Assembly (NCBI GenBank): GCA_019137255.1
Contig: WPDH01000152.1
Coordinates: forward strand, 1-64,000
DNA from: Corinectria fuckeliana
Lineage: Eukaryota > Ascomycota > Sordariomycetes > Hypocreales > Nectriaceae
DNA length: 64,000 bases
Direction: 5' to 3'
Positions 45,194 to 55,784 of this stretch are shown piece after piece. A program made the position numbers and the translations under genes. Below the pieces are notes generated by a model. The model was given only the letters and a program-made list of their open reading frames with translations. It searched no databases and was not told the DNA's origin. Each line of letters starts with the position of its first letter. Positions within the stretch are counted from its first letter, which is position 1.

Positions 45194-46507
45194 TGGCGAT
45201 CAACAACGTTATGTGCTGTTGTTGTTCTCAGATGGCAAGTGTCAACACCGGCGAGGTCGGGGAGACGCATCGGTAAATGGAAGCAGATAGGAGAGGCCGG
45301 CTGAAAGGTACGCATCTTTCACGGAGGACCAAAGTACTACTAGAAGTATGGTTAGCCGAAGGGCGATAACGGATCAAAGGAGTGCGGTCTCCTGGCAGGT
45401 AGCTAGATACCTAACTTAACTTGGTCACGGACCGAAAACAGGGCTGGTGATTCCAAATATAGGTCTCAATTTGGTTGAAACCAGTGTGTGGCCTGCCCTG
45501 AGTTGCATCTGAGGTAAGGGACTGATGTGTGTATGTATGGTGGCGAATATTAGCCAATGGGGACTGAATGCGCAAATGCGCAGTTCTAGGGCTTGGCCGC
45601 AACCAACATCTTGCATTTCGCACACCCCTTAGCTGAGGTACGGCGGCAAAGCTGAACCTCCACAAGGGGGCGTACAGATGCAAACTGCGCAAGAGAGATC
45701 ACGAGGCCCCCCATCGACAGGCATTAGGGTAGTGACAAGCACATGCTGGCCCAGCTGGAAATCAACCACATACGAACTCGGCATCGCCAGTCTCCGTTGG
45801 GCTGGGCTGGCTGAAAGAGTCCACAAGAGCATGCTGGCCTTTGTTGAGATTCGAGTGACTGAGCCAGGTCAGTCTCCCTCTTACGATGCTGTCTGATTAT
45901 ATACGGGACAGCGTGTCCGAGTCGACTCATCAACGCCATTAAAAGCGCATTCGCCTAGAGGATGCCTCCGACTGGTTTAAAGGCGTCAGCAGGGAACTAG
46001 GGTCCATCCTGCAGGTCCCCCATCTGAGACCTTGGGGGCGACCTGAAATTACAACTGAAGGAAATCACAAATCCTACGCCACGACTTTCTGGTTTAGGCT
46101 CACAATCCAGTTTCCCCCCTCAGGCTGCGAAGCATTTCACATCGGTCCAATTCTTCTCTCCGGAGCATCTGCGTTTCTTTGGAGAAGTTATGTCTGTCCG
46201 TTCTCGCTCTAGTAAACACATGAAGCCTTGCTCATTCCAACCCACCATAATCGCCCAAGCACTTTGTATTTCGAATATACGATATTTGTTATGTATGTGC
46301 AATTACATGATATCAGGTTATATAATAGAAACTTATTCCTGATGATCACCATGAGAGCCGTCAAGCAGCATCACCACAAGCGTCTCGTTCACATTGTGTG
46401 CCGCAACATCATTCAGCCTCGAAACCTGTCCGCAAACCTTATGCTTCTTCCTCTCGTCAACAGAACTCACCAACAATTTTACTCAGACGGCGTCACCTGA
46501 AACTACC
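45194..46507. other. Divergent intergenic region
   Basis: About 1.3 kb between the two retropepsin-like genes, a possible shared promoter. No recognisable gene. The frame is open for about 110 bases before 46508 but without an ATG. Confidence 0.45.
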
Positions 46508-47419
46508 ATGCTACCTTGCGAAGCTATCGAGCTCATCCTTCTCTCAGTCGGATCAGTACAATCCTCCCTCCATCAACCGTCGGACTTGGGCCGTCCTCCC
46601 AAAAATGTCCACTACGAGCGTGCCTCCGTCCTGCACATCTCCAATAGCGCTAAACACAGTTTCATCGCCGAGAAGCTGCTACTAAAGCTGCTCAGACTCA
46701 ATTACGGTTCTCGCTCTTCGGCTTTCAAAATTGACAACAACACCATTGTCAACTTGCAGTGGCGCTATCCCGGATCCAGCCGTATGGAAACGACAACCCA
46801 TTTTGTTGTGCGCGACTCTCGTTTCCAGATCATTCTACGGAAGGAGGATTGGGAGCAGCCCATTAGACACTGGTTGATGCGGAACTTTTCAGAGGAGCAG
46901 CTGCGTGAGCGCGGGATCCTGCGGCCACTTCCGAAACAAGAGAGTGAGAGCCCTATTGTTGAGGGCACCAAGTCTGAGTCCGAGGGCCGGAGAGCCATCC
47001 AGTCATCGGAAACTAGGCCGGATGGGGACTCGGAAGTAGAATCAGTGGATTCAGAATCCAGTGAGCATTTGTCACGGCCTAGTACAGCTTCAACTGCACC
47101 AGCAGTGGCGGTTTACACGGCCAGACACGAAAGCAGGCTTCAGGGTAAGGAGGAGAGCGAAGGAAGGAAGAGCGAGTCTAGAGATGGGAGCACACCCAAG
47201 GATGGGTCCCAAGATGAGGGAAGTGCTAAGCTCAAGAGTGAGTGTCACGATGATTCCAACGACTCCGAATGGTCCGGAATCGATACAGATTCCCAAGAGG
47301 ACGATACCGATGACGAGATACCAGAGGAGGACGCATACTGGCATTGGTCGACAGAGAAACGGCGATGGTTCCACGAGAACGAGGACGGTTCTATCATGTG
47401 GTTTCCCAAGCTTGTATAG
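46508..47419 (+). CDS. Unknown acidic protein with degenerate retropepsin-like region
   Basis: Single-exon frame; the first in-frame ATG is 46508 (303 aa). Residues about 38-115 resemble the retropepsin-like domain seen in many fungal and retroelement proteins. LHISNSAKHSFIAEKLL stands where a hydrophobic-D-[ST]-G-A-x-x-x-F-I motif is expected, then a THFVVRDSRFQIIL strand where the second half-site F-V-V-x-D-S-R-F-D-V-I-L-G is expected. The catalytic Asp is replaced by Asn/Ser and the Gly after IIL by Arg, so it is presumably inactive. Residues 140-280 are highly acidic and Ser-rich, ending in a compact aromatic YWHWSTEKRRWFHENEDG motif. I do not recognise the whole protein. A missing upstream exon is possible. 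It could be a domesticated retroelement fragment or an effector-like fungal family. Confidence 0.5.
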   Translation: MLPCEAIELILLSVGSVQSSLHQPSDLGRPPKNVHYERASVLHISNSAKHSFIAEKLLLKLLRLNYGSRSSAFKIDNNTIVNLQWRYPGSSRMETTTHFVVRDSRFQIILRKEDWEQPIRHWLMRNFSEEQLRERGILRPLPKQESESPIVEGTKSESEGRRAIQSSETRPDGDSEVESVDSESSEHLSRPSTASTAPAVAVYTARHESRLQGKEESEGRKSESRDGSTPKDGSQDEGSAKLKSECHDDSNDSEWSGIDTDSQEDDTDDEIPEEDAYWHWSTEKRRWFHENEDGSIMWFPKLV

Positions 47420-48609
47420 TTGTATTTTAGGCGTACTGTATCGATACAAGGGCGTTGTAATAATCGAACTGCATGGCTTACAGTTGAGCATTCTCTCAAG
47501 TCAGTCTAGGGGCGCCTAGGCTTCGTGTAATTCTAAAAGACTTATAGAGCATATTAGTCTCACGCTCGTTGCAATTAGTGTCAGCGCGCTTACTGCATAT
47601 TCGTCAGACTAGCCGTGTGACCTATGGGAGGTCAGAAATGGTCAGCATGTTGGCGATCAGGGACAGGTTGAAGTGCACATTGCCGACAATCACCGAACTA
47701 CATGGCTGTGGGAAAATGCTGCACTTGTCGGGCTGAGAGAAGTCAAGAAAGACTGCAGCTGAGTGATTGGAGCGATAGAAAGCGCGATCATAGGAGCTTA
47801 GTAGAGACATGTTAAGAGATGTAGACTAACATCGTGTCACAACGGGCTGAAGGGTGGGTGGCAGTGCATGAACGCCTGGTGGGACGCACCAGATTACCGG
47901 GATGAAGGTTGAAATATCAGCCCTACTTTGGGAGCCTGGTCTAGCCGTGCCAATAAGAGTGCAGTTCCGGCTGCTGCTGGTCTTTGATATCGCCGTGAGT
48001 GCCGAGCTCGAGTTGGGGGACAGCATCATGATCGCGAAATGACACGCGGTTCGACAAGCCTCCTGCTGGATCACCACATCGCGAGGACCGGACTGGCATT
48101 GGTTCAGTAGAATCCGAAGTTCGACGCGTGGACGCATCGTCTGCTGGATACCATTGGGCTGAGCCTTGCTCGTGATGATGAAATACGTCATTTCACTTGG
48201 AGGCCATCCACAGTCATGGGAGCCTTTCTAAACAGGATCGGGGTGTAGATACGTGTAAACCAAATTAGTGTACATGGCTCTCTTGACGCCGGTGTCCAAA
48301 AAGCAGCCCCCACGTTTGAGAGATGTATCGTCTCAACAGACTGCCTAGCCCTCATATATAATTATAAACACGCCATCTGGTCACAACCCTTCAGCCAGGT
48401 CCAGTTGTGTGTACCTGCACCTTGTTCGGGCAACTCTTCGATGTTGCCCAGCCGTGTGCAGCTGCATACTATTTAGGCAGGCGAATGATCGACTGACAGG
48501 TTTTGTTATTGCGGGATGCCCCGAGAGGGATGGCCGACGTATTAGGTTGTTGAGGCCAACCTCGTTGCTCGAAAACTTGTAGCGTGCGAGGCCGAGTCAG
48601 TCTCGGTGC
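47420..48609. other. Intergenic, uncertain minus-strand ORF
   Basis: A minus-strand frame 47826-48191 (121 codons from an ATG) is open but has no recognisable motif, signal peptide or convincing splice partners. I do not call it a gene. The rest holds nothing recognisable; the last stretch is probably 3' UTR of the glycosylase gene. Confidence 0.4.
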
Positions 48610-49969
48610 CTACTTCCTTAGTCGTGTGGATCGCCTTCGACCCAGTTCTGGCTTTGCATCCTCTGGCACGGGCTCGATCTTCACCTTGTCTCCATTTTGT
48701 TCCGACTTTACCAACGTTACTCGCTTCTTCTTAACAGGCGGGCCGCTCTCCTCCCAAAACTCGGATGTGCCTTTTCGTGACTTCTTAGCTGGTCTGGGGG
48801 CTGCTTTGGGGGTTGCTTTGGGGGCTTCTTTGGTCTCCATGGGCTCTTCCTTGATGCCAGGTACAGTCCGACCAGTCTTCTTCTGCACGCCTGGCGCATA
48901 ACAGCTCGTCCGACCACCAACCGTGATAAAGGCCAGCTTTTCACCGTTGGGGAGCTTGGTTGCGGCTCCCTTGGCGCCCTTTCCCCATCGGTAGTTGAAG
49001 AGCCAATGCTCGGGGAACCGGTCAGAGTCTCCTAGCTTGTCGACGGACGTCTGGCATACGTAGCGAATATTTTTGTAGAGATTAGCGACTTGAGCGTCGT
49101 CGAATTCATCGCAGTATTGCTCGGGATGGAGCTTTGCCTGGTACAACGTCTCATCGGCGACCCAATTACCAATGCCACTAATCATGGCTTGATCAAGTAG
49201 CAAAGCCTTGATCGGGACGCGCCTTGCCCTCATCTTACCTCGCAAGTACTCCTCGGTGAAGAGGTCCGTATCTACGACTGGATCCGGCCCATTCTCCACC
49301 AAGGGCGAGTGCTTCCTGATCAAATCTCCGGGGCAATCGACGAGCCGAACCCGTCCAAATCGGCGAGAATCTGTAAACGCAACCTCGACACCTGAAGGCC
49401 CTTCGGTTGCGAATTGGAACTTCCAGAATCTCGGTGGCCACTGGGCGATGTCTTCGTCTTTCATCTTCTTGTAGTAATTGGTGTACGCCGTCTTCTCGCC
49501 CTTGATATGGACCCATCCTGATCCAGTGTAAGAGAATGCTCAAGCTACACACGAGTAGGCTTACCTGTCATGCCAAAATGCATTACGAGATGTGGAGGTT
49601 TCTCGAGAGTGATCCTGTTCCAGTCAATCACAAGTCAATGGGGAGACGTCTTTCTGTCCAACAACTCACCAGAAGTACTTGCCCTGGCTCCCTGCTGACA
49701 CAATCTATAAAGATTAGACGATATCTTAGCACTTGAGATAATCTCGGGTCAATTTACCATCTTTCCCTTCAAAGCGGCCTCCACTTCAGCACCCGTCGTG
49801 CCCACTTTTCCAAACACATTCTTGTCATCTATGGCAGAGGCGGAGGCTATCCTCTTCCCCACCACGTGAAGGCGGAGGAAATGGACGATGCGTGCAACTG
49901 TAAGACTCTTAGTGAACTGATTTCAGGAATGACAGAAACTCAAAAACTACCTTCAGCAATCTCAGGCAT
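48610..49969 (-). CDS. Formamidopyrimidine-DNA glycosylase (Fpg/MutM family)
   Basis: Five exons: 49951-49969 (19 nt), 49758-49897, 49670-49704 (35 nt), 49565-49614 and 48610-49517, all with GT...AG introns, giving 383 aa. The enzyme removes oxidised purines from DNA and cuts the abasic site by beta/delta elimination. After Met removal, Pro is N-terminal, followed by Glu (MPEIAEVARIV), the catalytic pair of the family. The GKYFW motif supplies the conserved Lys (residue 62). MHFGMTG follows, then the DSRRFGR segment. The H2TH domain is ISGIGNWVADETLYQAKLHPEQ-like. After TVGGRTSCYAPG there is no CxxC...CxxC finger, matching the zinc-less plant/fungal branch. The C-terminal ~90 residues are Lys-rich with KKSRK and RRRSTRLRK, probably nuclear localisation. 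Choosing the upstream AG for exon 3 is required to keep the IVSAGSQGKYFW frame. Confidence 0.93.
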
Positions 49970-52023
49970 TGTGAAGAACCGACAAAAGTCGCCAATTTAC
50001 CCTGCAATATCGGGTCGAATGCAGAGCCCGTTCACGGTTCGGGTGGATCGTGACGCGGAAGGGGGCTGGCAGCTCGCGTGGAGACGCGGTATCACGTGCT
50101 ACGTCACATGGGAGCTCCCCACTTAGCGCATTTTTTTCGCAGCTTTTAATCGAAAAGTTTCTGCCAAACTCCAAGCTCTTTTCACTCTTCATCACAACAT
50201 GGAACTCGAGGTAAGTCCCTGAACGGCAGCGCATCGCTGCACAGCATCCCTCCTCCTTCCTGATGACACACATAAACCGCAAACTAGAGTCTTTGACCTT
50301 CGGGAATGAAACCTCAGTTTTACACGTCAGTCTGAAAGACTACTGTCACCATTTTCCGCTGTGCGAACAACATACATTGGACACGTGCTGACTTTTCACA
50401 AAGCTCTCATCACCAAGCGGTGGATCATTGCGAGCCTCGAGTCTCCGCAAGCTCCTGACAGCCTTCTGATATGGTACGTGTGCTTCCTCGCTGTTCCCTC
50501 CTTGTCCTTTCATGATGATCATTCTTTTTTACAACTTTATACGCTGGAAATTACCGGCTGAGATCTTTTTCGCTGAAGATATTAAATGGCTATTTCTGAT
50601 GGACTTCTTCTTTCTACACTTTATGTTGCCACTTGTTTAGTAGCCCTCGCTGACAACATCCCAGACTTTAAACACTAGCAAGGTATGCTGCGCTCCAACA
50701 ATCCCGACCCCGTCATCCGAAATTCCGTGATGAAGCGGCACTGGGCTCCGATTATATCATGAGCACGATAAGCCATTTTGTGGCAGGCCTAGAAAACCTC
50801 GCCCACTGACTCCACTCGCTCGCCCTCCAAGTGATGGATACTCTGAGAGCCATAGAGGCTGACTGCTTCAAGTGCAAGTGACCGGGGCGTATTTGTTTCC
50901 TTGGTGGGATTCGCATGTACTGTCTGCAACGCGTGAAGTAAGTATTTGCAATGTTTTCATACACCCCATGCCTTCCTGATGAGAACAGATGACGAGTCTT
51001 ATCCGGGTTACCGATGCAGACACAATATATCTATTACCATTCATGCTTTACCTGATCCCGCACTCACTCCACAGTTGTGTTGAAAACATTGCACGAACCT
51101 GGCTAATTGAAGTTTCAGATAGCACAAATGTGAGTAGCCACTTGGCAATCGCCATCTCATTCCAAGAGCATTATCTCCCTGATGATCCAAAATGAAACGA
51201 CAAGCATATGTCCGAGCTTCATGCTACGACGACAAATCATTTATCGCCTGATCGAGATGCTCAACACAATATTGAGATGCAGTCAATCGGCCAGCAGCAT
51301 GCTGACTTTTTGAAAGACTTGTCCAGGTTGACTCTTTCGTCCGTACTCACTTTCCAACCAGGTTCGTACACTCTTATTATCATTCCCCACTACTATAATG
51401 ATGTATACAAATATCACGACGGTCAACTTAGCAAAATGCATTGATGACACCGCCTATGACAAGGCACCCATTCTGACAATTTCCCAATCACCCTACTTTT
51501 ATGATGGAAATCTTTTAAGACATGTCACTCACACTCCGTCTTTAGGTACACATAGCTCAATCAACCTGTCTTCGGCGTAGACTGCATCACTCGAGTCCCG
51601 GCATGACTAGCGTTGGCAACGCCTTTCGAGCTTGGACTTGCGGGGATAACGATACTTATATAGCGTTGAACTTCCCCATCACCTAAAGTTGCGTCGGTTG
51701 GTCTGCTTGCTCACATAGAGCACCATGGCAAGTGGCATGGAATAGTCAGGTGTTGGATTAAGTGATGCAGTAGTAGTCTACAATGAAACCTATTTCAAAC
51801 AAACGTATATCATTTTGAACACTGGAGGAGTTACTTTCGTAATCTGGTTCCTTGAATGAGCTGAGTGAGACCCCTGTCTTCATAGAATGAGTGACCCCAA
51901 GAGATTATGTTCTCATTGTCTGTCATAGTCAACCCGTGTTTATTCCCTTGCCACTCCCTGCTCATTCCTTGGCAAGCGTTCTCGAGCTGCTGTAATGGGT
52001 ACGCCTACCTGTCCCTTATCCAA
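49970..52023. other. Low-content region with broken ORF fragments
   Basis: No intact gene. At 50200 an ATG is followed by GAACTCGAG and a strong GTAAGT donor. In-frame pieces with splice-like signals follow at about 50290-50394, 50404-50472 and 50690-50930, interrupted by stops. The last piece ends in an LRAIEADCFKC-like string that faintly recalls TBC-domain sequence. I read this as a possible decayed gene, at low confidence. The rest, to 52023, shows nothing. Confidence 0.3.
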
Positions 52024-53013
52024 TCACCCTGACGCAAGTCCATTCCTATCGTTGGCGGCATGGCTCCCGACCGGCTCCCCCATCAGCCTAGAGGCACAAT
52101 GAAGGGGCCGCCGGGCAGGTCGATAGTCGATGGACCTGGGAAGCGAACCCAGCGAGCTGGCAAACAGGTCGGGCATGCACCGCGGGACAGTGTCGTGGTC
52201 CGGCAGCCGATAGTAGTCAGCCTCGGGGCTGGCCAGCTGGAAGAGCGACGGGGGCGAACGCGCCATGTTCCAGCCCGAGTTGTCCGGGTGCAGGTACTTG
52301 GCGGACGGGAGCTTGCTGTAGTCGGCGCTGAGGTCGACGAGGCTTCTAGAGGGCGTGTCAGCTCCCTGCGCGGACCGAGGAGGAGGAGTGCCTGGGTTGA
52401 CGAACGGGAGCATCCCCTCGGCCACGCTGCTGCCGCGCATCACGGCCTGGAACTCGTCCTCCCCCCAGACGCCCGGGGGCTCGTTCAGGCTCTTGGACCG
52501 GTGCGCAGTCCTGCTGGTGTCCCCGTAGAACGACGACGGCGGGAACCGTGGCACCGAGTTGGGCAGGGGCCGCTGCCCGGGGGTGTGCTGGTTGCCGCTC
52601 CCCAGCGCGGCGATGGACTCGGGCGACGACGGCGCCCCGACGGCGGCCTCCGGGGACACGCCGCCGTCGGGCGTCCGCGGCGGCGTCGGGAACAACGGCC
52701 TGGCCAGGGATTCGCGGTGGCGCTGCTGGCGCTTCTTGCAGTTGTACTTGCCGACCCTCCACTGGTCGAAGTGCTGGCGGTACGAGCGGATGCTAGCAAG
52801 CAGCGTCGTCCTGGGTTAGCGTGCTGTGCACCGTCCAAGAAGTCCCGCTGCTCTCGGTGAAGCTCTGCGGGGGAGGAGGGACGGAACGACTTACGACGCC
52901 TCGAAGTTGTGCTGGGCCTTCATGATGCCCCGGACATCCTGCAGCGTCCTCCCCTCGCTGATGTAGAGGCGGATGATGGTGTCCCGGTGCTCATGCCACG
53001 GCTTCGCCATCAT
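52024..53013 (-). CDS. Clr5-domain protein
   Basis: Exons 52895-53013 and 52024-52792 (GTAAGT donor, GCTAG acceptor) give 295 aa. Residues about 4-57 form a fungal Clr5 domain: W-EHRDTIIRLYISEGRTLQDVRGIM...HNFEAS, continued across the splice by IRSYRQHFDQWRVGKY. That is the family's pattern of a helix-turn-helix-like unit ending in a W-x-x-x-K/N motif. The junction Glu-Ala-Ser/Ile-Arg restores the motif precisely. A KKRQQRHR basic patch follows, and the remainder is Pro/Ser-rich and probably disordered. The Clr5 domain is named after fission yeast Clr5, a silencing factor, and may bind DNA; the role here is unknown. Two tandem ATGs (53013 and 53010) are possible starts. A perfect GA tract lies about 400 bp upstream. 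Confidence 0.85.
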
Positions 53014-53406
53014 GGTTTCTGTCAAGAAAGAAACTCTGAAGAAGAAAAAACCCGAAGGAAAGGAAGTTTTGGCAAGTGCTGCAACGTGTTGTACTGTCAA
53101 GTGTCGTGTGTGTTGTGTCGTGGTGTTGTCTATCCGGGAACAACGGTAGCGACAACGACAGCAAGCAGGGCGTTCACGGAGGGCATTGGACTTCAACCAG
53201 AGCGAGGTTCTTGGAATGTTACTTTCCCGCTCTCTTTTTTTCCTTCTGCTCTTGTCTGTATTGTTCTTTCTTTTGCTCTTTTGGCCACGGTTTTGGGGTT
53301 TGTTGGTTTGTGAAATAGGGGGGCGGGTTTGGGTTGCGAGAGTGGAAGTTCTGTGTACCTTCACACCAACGGCAAGCCGGGGAGGGAGGGAAATAAAAAG
53401 GGAAAA

Positions 53407-53410
<4 letters not shown>

Positions 53411-53465
<55 letters not shown>
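53411..53465. repeat. (GA)n microsatellite
   Basis: About 27 perfect GA units upstream of the Clr5-domain gene, i.e. a CT tract on the coding strand. ORFs with alternating Arg-Glu or Ser-Leu here are artefacts. Confidence 0.95.
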
Positions 53466-53467
<2 letters not shown>

Positions 53468-54472
53468 GGGAGCGGGATTTGCTGCAGGCTCTCGGGGGGA
53501 GAGGCAGGAAGGCAGCCCGGCCCCGGCGCGCAGCCTTATTTATCGTAATATTCCCATCGACTGCTTGCTTATAACGCCTCGTTCTGCATGGAGCGACATG
53601 ATGGCGGCTGATGCCCAGGACGAGGCAGCCGCCGCGGCTTGCAGCAAGGCGCACCAGCGGCCCCGGCAGCCCAATCTAAGCGGGTTGAAATTGTCCTCCA
53701 GGGCGGAGGAGCGCCACGCACAAGGGAAGAGGAGGAGGAGGAGGGGGAGGAGGAGGAGAGCTGGCATGGTGGTGGTGGTGGTGATGAGGAGGCAGACACA
53801 GACTACAAGCACAAGGTAAGTTAAAGTGCACCTACCGGGGGGATACCAGAGACTCCGCGAAAACTGGCTGGCTGTATACGTTCCCTATCTACTTGTCCAC
53901 GTCCTTCTCCCACGGCGCAACCCGTGCAGATACCAAAACCTCCCGAGTCACAAAAAAACGCGGCAGCTCATCGAGATTCTAGACCCGTCTGTAACTTCGT
54001 GAGACGGGAGGGAACTAATAAGCATCCCTGTTTTCCCTTTTTTTTTTCCTTTTTTTTTTTTTTTTCAAAGCACGTATGTATGCAGCGCGCCTTCAGCCTC
54101 ATTCTTCCCGCTCGAGCTGGCAAACTGCTTTCGTCGTCGGTTGCAACGGCAGCCAGCCAAGCCAAAGCCAGCAAACAAAAGTGCGGCAACCAGGGCGCGC
54201 GACTCGAAGCTGAAGGAAGGTTTCGCCATGGCGATGAAGGAATGCGTGCACGTTCATGTTTTCTTTTTCTTTTTTTCTTTCCATACGTGCGTGTTTTTGT
54301 CTTGGCTATGGCACCGGATGGGAGGGATCATGGAGGAGGAGGAGACAGCCTCACTGGACCAGTGTACCCTGTGGCGAATGCGTCCATCTTATCTGCTCGC
54401 CCCGTTTTCACGGCTGATGAACGCCCGTCTAGTATGGGGCCCGTCCGCCGTGCTTCAGGTGTGGGATGCTCC

Positions 54473-54517
54473 AGGTAGGTAGGTAGGTAGGTAGGTAGGT
54501 AGGTAGGTTAGGTTAGG
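54473..54517. repeat. (AGGT)n microsatellite
   Basis: About nine AGGT units followed by two AGGTT variants. No coding meaning. Confidence 0.9.
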
Positions 54518-55784
54518 TTCTGGCCTTTCGGGGTTTTCGCATCCTTCGGTCTGGTTCGTCTGGCCATGTCTCAGACGCGCAGGCCGTGGGTGTGTGGGGG
54601 ACATCGGATAGTCATGATTATTACCTACCCGTACGAAGCAAAGGTGCAGCAGGTCGAGGGCTGCTATTGGATGCCGTATTCCCAAAACCATTCAGCATGC
54701 TAGTCAAGTCCCGGGATAGGAACAAAGGAATTGAAACACGAGCCGAGCGAACTGGCAGATCTTACCCGCCAAGCCACCCGGCGTTTAAAACACAGTTCTG
54801 GCCCAATGCCCAGAGACACGGGATCCTGGCTTGCTCATCGTGCTGGATATTTGGGGGCCGTGCCGGTATCCATGCTGCCTCGCCTACTTCGTGCTTACAG
54901 CCTGATCGCCAAGGTGGTACTCACTCAACTGCCTTGTTGCCGACGAGCATGTCTTACTCAAGCCGCCTCTCTTCCCCGAAATAGCATCTCCCCTCGGCGT
55001 CAAGGACGAACCGCCACCACGCCTTCTTGCCGCTAATTACCCCACTCCTTTCGCAGCTCTGGGACGCAAGCCACTCGGCCATCAGTATCAACCAATCATG
55101 GTTGATTAATTCAGTGCAGGCATACGTTCCAGCCGAGTCTCCGCTTCACACCTCGACTTGCACGTTCCTGATGCTGTTCTACAGGACACAAGCACCGTGG
55201 AAGGCTTCATTGACAATTCACCAAAGATTTTGCACAATGTGTTATCAATGTCCGCTTCACCATGTTGGAAAGGGGAGACTAGGTCTGCAGACAGGCAGGC
55301 AATCGTGATTCGTGGATTCAAGTGATACACTAATGCAACGCGGGGAACAAAACAACAATCAGATCAAACAACCTTCTCGACAAAATATTACCGCTCTCAG
55401 TACAAAGCCCAGCCCAGATACGCCTTTAACCCTCAAGACTCATCGTCGAAGACAAGATGTGCAGGGAATTGACAACGCACACCTGCCAGCTAGACAATCA
55501 GGATATCAGATGCAAGCTACACTTCCGCCTTCTCTTCCTCTCCTACATTAATAATCGTCTACGATACAATCGTCGTCTCGCTTCATTTCGTTCCTTGTTC
55601 CATGCCGTCAGCCCTGATTTGGAAAGTTTGCTGCAACTCCAAGACATCATCAGTCGGTGTAGGCGTTTGCGAGGACGTTGACGCATCCATGTGGATGTGT
55701 GTGTGTGCGTGAACTCGTCCATGTACGCATCGTGTGTGGTGACCTTGTCGCGGTCGTCCGCCTCACTTCTCCAAGTTAGGCTGC

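Larger units (their letters stand above)
53014..55784. other. Intergenic with microsatellites, no gene recognised
   Basis: About 2.8 kb between two minus-strand genes. It contains the GA tract (53411-53465), poly-T runs near 54040-54065 and an AGGT tetranucleotide tract (54473-54517). No ORF shows family resemblance. Confidence 0.55.

Noticed and set aside
47826..48191. 121-codon minus-strand ORF
   Set aside because: No motif, signal peptide or splice partner; the length is not unusual for chance in this composition.
53361..53654. ORFs crossing the GA microsatellite (Ser-Leu or Arg-Glu runs)
   Set aside because: They are translations of a simple repeat.
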